Source of the DNA: Thermoplasmata archaeon
GTDB taxonomy: Archaea; Thermoplasmatota; Thermoplasmata; UBA184
Direction: 5' to 3'
DNA: 64,000 nucleotides
NCBI GenBank assembly: GCA_021826525.1
Contig: JAKAZU010000002.1
Coordinates: 66,060 to 130,059, forward strand
The notes under the pieces were generated by a model. It made no database searches. It was given only the letters and a program-made list of their open reading frames with translations, and was not told the DNA's origin. Below, piece by piece: positions 37,281-44,923 of this stretch; the first letter of the stretch is position 1, and each line of letters begins with the position of its first letter. The position numbers and the translations under genes were made by a program.

Positions 37281-38254
37281 GTACCGTCCTTCGGCGGTGC
37301 GTCCAGCTCGCGGTAGAGTGCCTCGAGCTGATCGAGGTCCTCGATGGCCCTCGGTTTCTTCGCGATCTCGGGCTTCTTGCGCCACAGGCGCAGGCCCTGG
37401 GGAGCCTGGGCCAGCATTCCGCCCACGCCGTCGCTCTGGCGGACGAGCTTCATTTCTTGGAGCTGTCCGCGCTCTCGAATGTTCTCCTTGAACCCGATCG
37501 CGTGGCGCGAGCCGGGTTCGGTCCCTCCCTGGGCCGCGATCGCGAGCTCCTTCAGGTCCCGGATCCGCTCGGAGGGCCGTACGTCCTTGGGACAGGCCTC
37601 GGTGCACAAATGGCAGCGGAGGCATAACCAGAGCCCATCGGTCTGGATGCGGACGAGTCGGTCCTGGTGCGCCTGGTCCCGGGGATCGACGACGAATCGG
37701 TAGAGCTTCGCGAGCGCCATCGGGCCCGGGAAGTCGACATCGGCCTCGACCGCCGGGCACGCGGAATAACACGCGGCGCACGCGATGCATCGGGGCGTTT
37801 CGTAAAACCGCGCGACCTCCTCGGGGGTCATCGGGTTCGGTTTTCCTTCGGGCATCGGATGCCGAGGGTCGAGCTTCAGGTGGGGTTCGATCCGGTCGTA
37901 GTGCCTCCAGAACGAAGCTTGGTCGACGACGAGATCGCGAAGGACCGGTTGATTGCGCATCGGCTCGACGACGAGCCGGCCGTGCTTCTCGATCTCGGGC
38001 CCGATCGGGGTCTGGCAGGCGAGCCGGCTCTTCGAGTTGATCTGCATCGCGCACGAGCCGCAGATCGAGCTCCGGCAGGAGTAGCGCAGGGTGAGGCTCG
38101 GGTCCAGCTCGGTACGGATCCGGAGGAGCGCGGTCAGGACCGGCGTGTGCGGTTCGACGGTCAGAGTGTAGCGATCGTAGCGCGGCTTCGCGTCCTTGCC
38201 GGGCTCGAATCGATAGACCTCGATCGGCGCTTCCAGCGTCTTTGCGACCGCCAT
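37277..38254 (-). CDS. sdhB: Succinate dehydrogenase/fumarate reductase iron-sulfur subunit
   Basis: In the 325-residue protein a plant-type [2Fe-2S] motif (CRSSICGSC....C, residues about 60-80) precedes two bacterial-type clusters, CIACAACYSACP and CLRCHLCTEACP. Classical SdhB carries a [3Fe-4S] in the last position with a missing Cys. Here the fourth Cys is present, which predicts a second [4Fe-4S], as described for Sulfolobales complex II. About 70 extra C-terminal residues, Lys/Gln-rich, follow. It lies between sdhA and the SdhE-like gene with 1- and 4-bp overlaps. Confidence 0.94.
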   Translation of the reverse strand: MAVAKTLEAPIEVYRFEPGKDAKPRYDRYTLTVEPHTPVLTALLRIRTELDPSLTLRYSCRSSICGSCAMQINSKSRLACQTPIGPEIEKHGRLVVEPMRNQPVLRDLVVDQASFWRHYDRIEPHLKLDPRHPMPEGKPNPMTPEEVARFYETPRCIACAACYSACPAVEADVDFPGPMALAKLYRFVVDPRDQAHQDRLVRIQTDGLWLCLRCHLCTEACPKDVRPSERIRDLKELAIAAQGGTEPGSRHAIGFKENIRERGQLQEMKLVRQSDGVGGMLAQAPQGLRLWRKKPEIAKKPRAIEDLDQLEALYRELDAPPKDGT

Positions 38255-39936
38255 CAGTAGACCCGCTCCTTGGGCTCCCAGCGCGTGTACGCGACCGGAC
38301 TATACGAGAGCTCGGGACCTTCCGGGCCCTTGCGCGCCAGGGTGTGGCGCATCCAGCGGGCATCGTCCCGTTTCGGATAGTCGATGCGAGAATGGGCGCC
38401 CCGGCTCTCGGTGCGGGCGTAGGCCCCGACGACGATTACCTCGGCGAGCTCGAGCATGTGCCCTACCTCCAGTGCGTCGGTCAGGTTCAGGTTGTAGACC
38501 TGGGAGTGGTCGACGATGCGCACGTTCGCGTAGCGCTGCTTGAGCGCCCGGATCCGCTTGATCCCCTCGAGCATGTCGGCGTCGTTCCGGTAGATGCCGA
38601 CGTAGCGCTCCATCGTCGCCTGCATCTCTGCGCGGAGCTGAGCCGGGTCCTCCCCGTGGTCCCGCGCCATCATGGCACGGATCGGGGCTTGGGAAGCCTC
38701 GACGTCCGAGTCGGTGACCGTGGGGCGTCCGGTGGCCTGGGCCGCAAAGGCGGCGGCCGCAAGGCCCGCTTGCTTGCCGAAAACGAGCGTCTCGAGCAGG
38801 GAGTTCCCCCCGAGGCGGTTCGCTCCGTGGATCGAGACGCACGCCGCCTCGCCCGCGGCAAAGAGCCCGGGCACGCTCGCCTCGCCCTTCGCATTGGTGC
38901 CGATGCCGCCCATCATGTAGTGCGCCGCGGGGTAGACCGGGATCGGCTGGGTAACGGGGTCGACGCCGGCGAAGTTCCGGCAGAAGTCGCAAATCTCCTG
39001 CAGGCGGCTCTCGATGCGCTCCTTCCCAAGATGCATCAGCTCCAGGTGCACGAAGCCTCCCTCGAAGCCATTCCCCTCGGAGACCTCGGTCACGATCGCG
39101 CGCGAGACCACGTCGCGGGAGGCCAAGTCGAGGACGTGGGGAGCGTACTTGGACATGAACCGTTCGCCCTTGGAGTTCTTCAGGATCCCGCCTTCGCCCC
39201 GTGCGCCCTCGGTGATGAGGATCCCCGAGTCCGGCAACGCCGTCGGGTGGAATTGGACGAACTCCATGTCCTTGAGCAGCGCCCCGGCCTCGTAGGCGGT
39301 CGCCACGCCGTCGCCTGTGCAGCTGTGCGCGTTCGTCGTGCGCGCGTAGATCCGGCCACTGGGCCCGGTCGCGATCACGACGGCGGGGGCGGCGATTCCC
39401 TCGAACCGTCCGTTCTTGCGGTCGAACGCGACGATCCCCTGAACCTTCCCGTCCCGCACGACGATCCGGGTGAGGTCCCACTCTTGGTAGAGCGTAAACC
39501 GGGTCGCTTCGGTCGCGAGACGCTCCCAGATCGCCTGGAGGAGCGCGAGCCCGGTACGGTCCGCGGCGTAAATCGTACGGGGAAAGCCGGCTCCGCCGAA
39601 CGGGCGTCGCGCCAGGGAGCCGTCCGGCGCCCGGCTGAAGATCGTGCCGAAGTGCTCCATCTCAACGACGGTCGGGCCCGCCTCGCGGCAGAAGAACTCG
39701 ATCGCGTCCTGGTCGCCGAGGTAGTCGGACCCCTTCACCGTGTCGTAGATGTGGGTATCGACGGAGTCCTCCGCTCCCACCGCGGCGTTGATCCCGCCTT
39801 GGGCGGCGCCGGAGTGGGAACGAAGCGGATGAAGCTTGGAGACGACGGCGACGTCCCGTCCGGCCTCGACCGCTGCGAGAGCGGCTCGTTGACCGGCCAG
39901 GCCCGCACCGACGACTACGACCTCATGTCGACGCAT
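38254..39936 (-). CDS. sdhA: Succinate dehydrogenase/fumarate reductase flavoprotein subunit
   Basis: The 560-aa flavoprotein oxidises succinate (or reduces fumarate) in the citric acid cycle. It shows the dinucleotide fold [14 protein letters not shown], the covalent-FAD His in [14 protein letters not shown] (about residue 43), the active-site [13 protein letters not shown] region, and [21 protein letters not shown] with [13 protein letters not shown]. It is the first gene of the operon. A TATA-like GCTTAATG lies about 30 nt before the ATG. No cytochrome b (sdhC/D) genes are found here. Confidence 0.96.
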   Translation of the reverse strand: MRRHEVVVVGAGLAGQRAALAAVEAGRDVAVVSKLHPLRSHSGAAQGGINAAVGAEDSVDTHIYDTVKGSDYLGDQDAIEFFCREAGPTVVEMEHFGTIFSRAPDGSLARRPFGGAGFPRTIYAADRTGLALLQAIWERLATEATRFTLYQEWDLTRIVVRDGKVQGIVAFDRKNGRFEGIAAPAVVIATGPSGRIYARTTNAHSCTGDGVATAYEAGALLKDMEFVQFHPTALPDSGILITEGARGEGGILKNSKGERFMSKYAPHVLDLASRDVVSRAIVTEVSEGNGFEGGFVHLELMHLGKERIESRLQEICDFCRNFAGVDPVTQPIPVYPAAHYMMGGIGTNAKGEASVPGLFAAGEAACVSIHGANRLGGNSLLETLVFGKQAGLAAAAFAAQATGRPTVTDSDVEASQAPIRAMMARDHGEDPAQLRAEMQATMERYVGIYRNDADMLEGIKRIRALKQRYANVRIVDHSQVYNLNLTDALEVGHMLELAEVIVVGAYARTESRGAHSRIDYPKRDDARWMRHTLARKGPEGPELSYSPVAYTRWEPKERVY

Positions 39937-39964
39937 CCGGACCGGGCGGCCGAACTCCGTCGAG

Positions 39965-39972
39965 CATTAAGC
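39965..39972 (-). promoter_or_regulatory. TATA box for the sdh operon
   Basis: CATTAAGC, read GCTTAATG on the coding strand, is centred about 32 nt upstream of the sdhA ATG. Confidence 0.45.
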
Positions 39973-40069
39973 ATCACCGCCCAGATCCTCCGCGCGAACG
40001 TGGCCGCGCACCCTCGAGTCGGTTCCCTTCCTTTCGTCGGTGAAGAGCGTGTAACGCCGTCGTGAGCCG

Positions 40070-40077
40070 TTATATAC
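40070..40077 (+). promoter_or_regulatory. TATA box for psmB
   Basis: TTATATAC lies 50-57 nt before the psmB ATG, which predicts a transcript with a leader of about 25-30 nt. Confidence 0.55.
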
Positions 40078-40126
40078 GCACCCCAGCGTCCCCCACCTGT
40101 TTCCCATCGGAAGAACGGAGCCTTGC

Positions 40127-40801
40127 ATGTCGAACCTCATCAGCACGGAGGAAAGGGATCGCCTGCTCAAGGGAACCACGACGATCGGCATGGTGGCGAA
40201 GGACGGGGTCGTCCTCGCGACCGAGCGCCGCGCGACCGCGGGCAACCTGATCGCCAACAAGCAGACGTTCAAGGTCTTCAAGATCGACGAGAACATCGGC
40301 GTCACGATCGCCGGCGGCGTCGGCGATGCGCAGACGCTCGTCCGCTACCTCAAGGCCGAGGTCTCGCTCTATCGCCTTCGTCGCAACGCGCCGATCTCGG
40401 CCGAGGGCGCCTCGACGCTTCTCTCCAACATCCTTTCGGGAAACCGGATGTTCCCGTACTACGCCTGGTTGATCCTCGGCGGGGTCGACGCGAAGGGCGG
40501 TCACATCTTCTCCATCGATCCGGCCGGTGGCGCGATCGAGGACCGGTACTGTTCGGTCGGCAGCGGCTCCACGTTCGCCTACGGCGTCCTCGAGGAAGCG
40601 TACGCCCGGGAGATCACCGTCAACGACGCGATCGACGTGGCCCTACGGGGCCTGACGGTCGCGATGAAGCGCGACAACTACAGCGGGGACGGCTATCTCG
40701 TGCACACGATCACTCCTAAGGAATACCACGAATTGACCGAGGACGAAATTAATAAGCGCCTGAAGTCTCTCAAGATTCCGTTGCCTCCAGCCCTGCCCTA
40801 G
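40127..40801 (+). CDS. psmB: 20S proteasome beta subunit
   Basis: Proteolytic subunit of the archaeal 20S proteasome. The 224-residue precursor has a 16-residue propeptide ending Lys-Gly, after which Thr17 (TTTIGMV) becomes the N-terminal nucleophile. ATERRAT (the Glu17-equivalent) and the active-site Lys33-equivalent in NLIANKQTFKVF follow, then the GG region GVGDAQTL. An acidic/basic C-terminal tail (KEYHELTEDEINKRLKSLKI) completes it. No alpha subunit lies in the window. A small stem-loop follows the stop. Confidence 0.96.
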   Translation: MSNLISTEERDRLLKGTTTIGMVAKDGVVLATERRATAGNLIANKQTFKVFKIDENIGVTIAGGVGDAQTLVRYLKAEVSLYRLRRNAPISAEGASTLLSNILSGNRMFPYYAWLILGGVDAKGGHIFSIDPAGGAIEDRYCSVGSGSTFAYGVLEEAYAREITVNDAIDVALRGLTVAMKRDNYSGDGYLVHTITPKEYHELTEDEINKRLKSLKIPLPPALP

Positions 40802-40807
40802 GCAGGC

Positions 40808-40822
40808 GGGGCGCAACGCCCC
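40808..40822 (+). repeat. G+C-rich stem-loop after psmB
   Basis: GGGGCG (40808-40813) pairs with CGCCCC (40817-40822) across a CAA loop, 6 nt after the psmB stop. No T run follows. It sits upstream of the gene for the termination factor aCPSF1. Confidence 0.5.
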
Positions 40823-40853
40823 AACCCATTCCGCCCAACCCCTTCCTCGAACG

Positions 40854-42758
40854 ATGAGCTACGATTCTCTGATTGCACAGACCCGGGAGGCCCTGACGGA
40901 GGTCCTTCCGGAGACCGTAGAGGTCACGGACGTCGAGCTAGAGGGACCTCACGTGGTCCTCTACACGAAGCAGCTCGACGCGTTCTTGGACGGGGGAGAC
41001 CTCCTTCGTCAGGTCGCGCAGCGACTCCACCGGCGCGTCCTCGTCCGCAGCGACCCGGAGTCCCTCATCGACCCGAAGGAGGCGGAGAAGCTCATCCGGG
41101 AGGTCATCCCTACGGAGGCCGAGATCAACCAGATCTTCTTCGAGCCCGAGACCGGCGAGGTCACGATCGAAGCCGCGAATCCCGGCGTTGCGATCGGTCG
41201 CAGCGGCTCGGTGCTGAACGACCTCAAGCGCCGGATCGGCTGGGTCCCGACGGTCGTGCGCACTCCCCCGATCCCCTCGAAGACCGTCGAGGAGGTCCGC
41301 ACCCACCTGCGCAACGTCTTCGACGAGCGCCGGACGTTCCTGCGGAAAGTAGGGGTCCGGATCGCCCGCGAACGCCTACCCGAGAAGATCTGGGCGCGGT
41401 CGACCGCGCTGGGCGGATACCGGGAGGTCGGCCGGAGCGCGAGCCTCCTCTCCACCCAGAATTCGAAGATCCTGATCGATTGCGGCCTCGATCCGGGCTC
41501 GGACCGGACCCCGTTCTTCAGCGCGCCCGAGCTCCTGCCGCTCGATTCGCTGGACGCGGTCGTCGTGACCCACGCCCACCTCGACCATTGCGGGCTCGTA
41601 CCGGTCCTGTTGAAGTACGGCTACAAGGGTCCGATCTATTGCACCGCGCCGACGCGCGACCGGATTACTCTGATTCTGCTCGATGCGATCAAGGTCGTCA
41701 ACGCCGAAGCCCGCAAGGGCCTCTACGACTCGTCGCACGTTCGCGAGCTGGTCGCCCGAACGATCCCGTTGCGCTGGGGGGAGACGACCGACATCGCGCC
41801 GGATGTACGTCTCACACTCCACAACGCGGGCCACATCCTAGGTTCCTCGGTCTGCCACTTCCACCTCGGCGATGGGGACTACAACCTTGCCTACACGGGG
41901 GACATGAAGTTCGAGAGGACGTGGCTCTTCAACCCGACCGCGAACCGCTTCCCCCGTCTGGAGACGCTCATCATCGAGTCGACGTACGGAGGGTTCCGCG
42001 ATTTCCAACCGAGCCGACAGCAGGCGACGGAAGCCCTCTGTGCGCTCGCGACGAAGGTCCTCGAGCGCGGCGGCAAGTTGATCGTGCCCGTCTTCGCCGT
42101 GGGACGCTCGCAAGAGGTCATGCTGGTGCTCGAGGACAAGATGCGCGCGGGCAAGATCCCGCGCGTCCCCGTGTACCTCGACGGCATGATCTTCGAGGCG
42201 ACCGCGATCCACACCGCCTACCCGGAGTACCTCAACAGCCAACTGCGCACGCAGATCTTCCAGCAGGGGGACAACCCGTTCCTCTCCGACATATTCCACC
42301 GCGTCGACTCCCAGCAGATGCGCATGAACATCCTCGACTCGAAGGAGCCGTGCATCGTGCTCGCCACGTCGGGCATGATGAGCGGCGGGCCGGTGATGGA
42401 GTATTTCCGCAACTGGTCCGCCGACGAGAAGAACGCGCTCGTGTTCGTGGGCTACCAGGCCGACGGCACGTTTGGGCGCCGGCTCCAGCGGGGGGTCAGC
42501 GAGACGACGTTCATGGACGGTCCTCGCCAGGTGCCGATCCCGGTCCGCTTCGAGATGACGACGATCGAGGGCTTCAGCGGGCACTCCGACCGCGCCCAGC
42601 TGATGAACTACATCGCGTCGGTCGATCCCCGGCCGCAGCGCGTCCTGGTGAACCACGGCGACGAGTCGAAAGCGCTCGATCTGGCTTCGAGCCTGCACAA
42701 GCGGTTCAACATGGAGACCCGGGTCCCGTACAACCTCGAGGCCGTGCGGCTCCTGTAG
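40854..42758 (+). CDS. fttA: aCPSF1/FttA, beta-CASP transcription termination ribonuclease
   Basis: FttA is the archaeal CPSF73 homologue that cuts nascent RNA and terminates transcription. The 634-residue protein has two N-terminal KH domains (the second with GRSGSVLNDLKRRIGW), a metallo-beta-lactamase domain with HAHLDHCG and GHILGSSVCHFH, the STYGG region, the beta-CASP cassette, and the C-terminal FSGHSDRAQL and VNHGDESKALDL motifs. It is complete and of normal length. It is 52 bp downstream of psmB, and no clear Shine-Dalgarno is present. Confidence 0.97.
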   Translation: MSYDSLIAQTREALTEVLPETVEVTDVELEGPHVVLYTKQLDAFLDGGDLLRQVAQRLHRRVLVRSDPESLIDPKEAEKLIREVIPTEAEINQIFFEPETGEVTIEAANPGVAIGRSGSVLNDLKRRIGWVPTVVRTPPIPSKTVEEVRTHLRNVFDERRTFLRKVGVRIARERLPEKIWARSTALGGYREVGRSASLLSTQNSKILIDCGLDPGSDRTPFFSAPELLPLDSLDAVVVTHAHLDHCGLVPVLLKYGYKGPIYCTAPTRDRITLILLDAIKVVNAEARKGLYDSSHVRELVARTIPLRWGETTDIAPDVRLTLHNAGHILGSSVCHFHLGDGDYNLAYTGDMKFERTWLFNPTANRFPRLETLIIESTYGGFRDFQPSRQQATEALCALATKVLERGGKLIVPVFAVGRSQEVMLVLEDKMRAGKIPRVPVYLDGMIFEATAIHTAYPEYLNSQLRTQIFQQGDNPFLSDIFHRVDSQQMRMNILDSKEPCIVLATSGMMSGGPVMEYFRNWSADEKNALVFVGYQADGTFGRRLQRGVSETTFMDGPRQVPIPVRFEMTTIEGFSGHSDRAQLMNYIASVDPRPQRVLVNHGDESKALDLASSLHKRFNMETRVPYNLEAVRLL

Positions 42759-42770
42759 ACGGCGGCCGGT

Positions 42771-43736
42771 TCACTCCCACTCGATCGTCGCGGGGGGCTT
42801 GTCGCTCAGGTCGTAGAGGACCCGGACGACCTCGCCGGCCAGCTCGCGGGTGATCCGCTCCGCGATCCGGGCGCCCACGGCGTGCGGGAGCGCGACGGAG
42901 CGCGCGGTCATCGCATCGATCGAGTCGACGATCCGCACGCTCACGGCCTCGCCATGGAAGCGATTGTCGCCGAGGACGCCGACGGTCCGCACGGGCAGGA
43001 GCACGGCGAAGTACTGCCAGGGCCGCGCCAGTTCGTTCGAGCGGATTGCGCGCTCGACCTCCTCCTCGACGATCCGGTTCGCGACCCGGGCCCGGCGCAG
43101 CCGTTCCGCGGTCACTTCGCCCACGACGCGGACCGCGAGGCCCGGTCCCGGGAAAGGCTGGCGAAGCGGATCGGGGATCTTCAGCTCTTGGGCCACCGCT
43201 CGCACCTCGTCTTTGTAGAGGTCGCGCAGCGGCTCGACCAAGCGCAGCGTCGAGTCCTTCGGGATCCCACCGACGTTGTGGTGGGTCTTGATCGTGTCCC
43301 GCTTCGCCGAGCCGTCGCTGCCCGACCCGCCGCTCTCGATCCAGTCCGGGGCGATCGTTCCCTGGATGAGCCGGTCGGTGCGAATCCGCGCCGCTTCGTG
43401 CTCGAACAGACGGATGAACGTGTGGCCGATCCGCACGCGCTTGTCTTCGGGATCCGTTACCCCTTCGAGGGCGCTGAGGAACTGGTCTTCCGCCGGGACG
43501 ACCTGGACATGGGTTCCGCTCTCGCGGAAGTAGGCGCGCACCCGGTCGACCTCCCCATCACGCAGCAGTCCCGTGTCGACGAAGAGACAGCGAGCGCGGT
43601 CCCCGAGCGCGAGCTCGGCGAGGCGCGCGGCCACGGTCGAATCGATCCCCCCCGACGCCGCCACGATGGCGCGTTCCGGGACGTCCGCGCGCAACCGTTC
43701 GATCGCGTGCCGAACGAACTCGGCGGGATCGTTCAC
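42771..43736 (-). CDS. guaAB: GMP synthase, ATP-pyrophosphatase subunit B
   Basis: Converts XMP to GMP with ammonia supplied by a separate glutaminase subunit, the two-subunit arrangement of archaea. The 321-residue protein has the PP-loop ASGGIDST near residue 25, GTIAPDWIESGG, the KTHHNVGG loop and the C-terminal dimerisation domain ending PPATIEWE. The start is GTG 43736 overlapping the purE stop (GTGA), and longer frames through purE lack homology. The glutaminase subunit is not in the window. Confidence 0.95.
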   Translation of the reverse strand: MNDPAEFVRHAIERLRADVPERAIVAASGGIDSTVAARLAELALGDRARCLFVDTGLLRDGEVDRVRAYFRESGTHVQVVPAEDQFLSALEGVTDPEDKRVRIGHTFIRLFEHEAARIRTDRLIQGTIAPDWIESGGSGSDGSAKRDTIKTHHNVGGIPKDSTLRLVEPLRDLYKDEVRAVAQELKIPDPLRQPFPGPGLAVRVVGEVTAERLRRARVANRIVEEEVERAIRSNELARPWQYFAVLLPVRTVGVLGDNRFHGEAVSVRIVDSIDAMTARSVALPHAVGARIAERITRELAGEVVRVLYDLSDKPPATIEWE

Positions 43737-44194
43737 GCGCCGCTCCGGGCCGGCGGGGGGGCTTCCTCGCGCCACTTCGCGCGGTATCGGTCGAGGGAGG
43801 CGCGGAGCTCGGGGTACTTCAGCGCGAGGATCTCGGTCGCGAGGAGCGCGGCGTTCTCCGCCGCATCCAGTCCGACCGCGGCCACGGGAACGCCCGGTGG
43901 CATCTGGACGACGCTCAGGAGGCTGTCGAGGCCTAGCCCGCGGTGCAGCGGAACGCCGATCACGGGCCGGACGGTGCGCGCGGCGATCGCGCCCGGCAAG
44001 GCCGCGGAGAGGCCGGCCATCGCGATGAACACGTCCGTGCTCGGATCCTGGGCCATCCGATCGACCTTCTCGGGCGTGCGGTGGGCGCTCGCCACCGCGA
44101 CCTCGCACGGGACGCCCAGGTCGGTAAGCCGGGTGCGGACTTTTTCGGCGATCTCGAGGTCGGACTTGCTCCCCACCACGACGGCGACCTTCAT
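43733..44194 (-). CDS. purE: Phosphoribosylaminoimidazole carboxylase, PurE
   Basis: PurE makes carboxy-AIR in purine synthesis. Of 153 residues, VVVGSKSDLEIAEK (N-terminal phosphate loop), VASAHRTPEKVDRM with the catalytic His, and IAMAGLSAALPGAIAARTVRPVIGVPL are all intact. No purK is adjacent. Whether it acts on AIR directly or on N5-CAIR cannot be told from this alone. First gene of a purE-guaAB operon. Confidence 0.95.
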   Translation of the reverse strand: MKVAVVVGSKSDLEIAEKVRTRLTDLGVPCEVAVASAHRTPEKVDRMAQDPSTDVFIAMAGLSAALPGAIAARTVRPVIGVPLHRGLGLDSLLSVVQMPPGVPVAAVGLDAAENAALLATEILALKYPELRASLDRYRAKWREEAPPPARSGA

Positions 44195-44278
44195 GGCGAG
44201 GTTCAGAAGCCGTCACGCACATAGCCGTCGCGGCCGGAGGGCGGAGTAATGGCCCCCGGGCCTTCGGGGGAAGGTCCG

Positions 44279-44923
44279 ATGCAGTTGCACCGCCAAGGTC
44301 GCTTCCGTAGCTGGCTCGGGAGCCGGTTCGGCGGAGATGCCGCTCTGGGGGGGCGACTCGGCCGGAGGTTCCTGCACGCGGGAGGCGCCCTGACCCTGAT
44401 CTATTACGCGTTCCCGCCCCATCTACTGATCGTCATCCCGAACTGGGCGATTCCGATCGCCGCCCTGGTCGCCCTCCTCGTCGTGGATGGGCTTCGCCTC
44501 GCCGGGCGGCTCGAGGTGCCCGAGATCCGGCCCCACGAGCGGGTGCGCCTCGCGAGCTACTCCTACTTCGGGATGGCGATCGTGGTCGCTCTGGTCCTCT
44601 TCCCGGAACCGATCGCCGTTGCGGTGATCCTCGGGACCGCGATCGTCGATCCGATCATCGGGGAGTCCCGCGGAACGGCCGCGGGCGCCGCCTTCTACCC
44701 CGCGCTTCCGTTCGTCGTCTACTTCGCACTCGCTGCCGTTTCCTTGGCCTGGGTGGGCCATGCATCCCTGCTCACCGCATCCCTGTTCGCGGCGGCGGCG
44801 GGGGTCGTGGCGATCGCGTCCGAGCGCCCCCAATGGACCTACCTGGACGACGACCTCATGATGACGGTGATACCGGGCCTCGTGCTGCTCGGGCTTGGGC
44901 TGGCGTTCCCCGGATCGATCTAG
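44279..44923 (+). CDS. Polyprenol/diacylglycerol-kinase-like membrane protein
   Basis: The 214-residue membrane protein has six or seven hydrophobic segments and looks like the dolichol kinase/CTP-dependent lipid kinase superfamily: RRFLHAGGAL near the N-terminus, VPEIRPHERVRLASYSYFGMAI, GTAIVDPIIGESRGTAAG, and the C-terminal DDDLMMTVIPGLVLLGLG. The substrate is a guess; a polyprenol or isoprenoid lipid is likely. ATG 44279 is preferred over ATG 44249 because an AAGGT lies 5 nt before it. The stop overlaps the alaS stop in CTAG. Confidence 0.72.
   Translation: MQLHRQGRFRSWLGSRFGGDAALGGRLGRRFLHAGGALTLIYYAFPPHLLIVIPNWAIPIAALVALLVVDGLRLAGRLEVPEIRPHERVRLASYSYFGMAIVVALVLFPEPIAVAVILGTAIVDPIIGESRGTAAGAAFYPALPFVVYFALAAVSLAWVGHASLLTASLFAAAAGVVAIASERPQWTYLDDDLMMTVIPGLVLLGLGLAFPGSI

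Noticed and set aside
38242..40065. 607-codon frame opposite sdhA
   Set aside because: Antisense shadow of sdhA, which has full flavoprotein motifs. The frame has no recognisable domain.
40808..40822. Calling the post-stop hairpins intrinsic terminators
   Set aside because: None is followed by a T tract, which both bacterial intrinsic and archaeal U-tract termination would need. I list them as stem-loops only.
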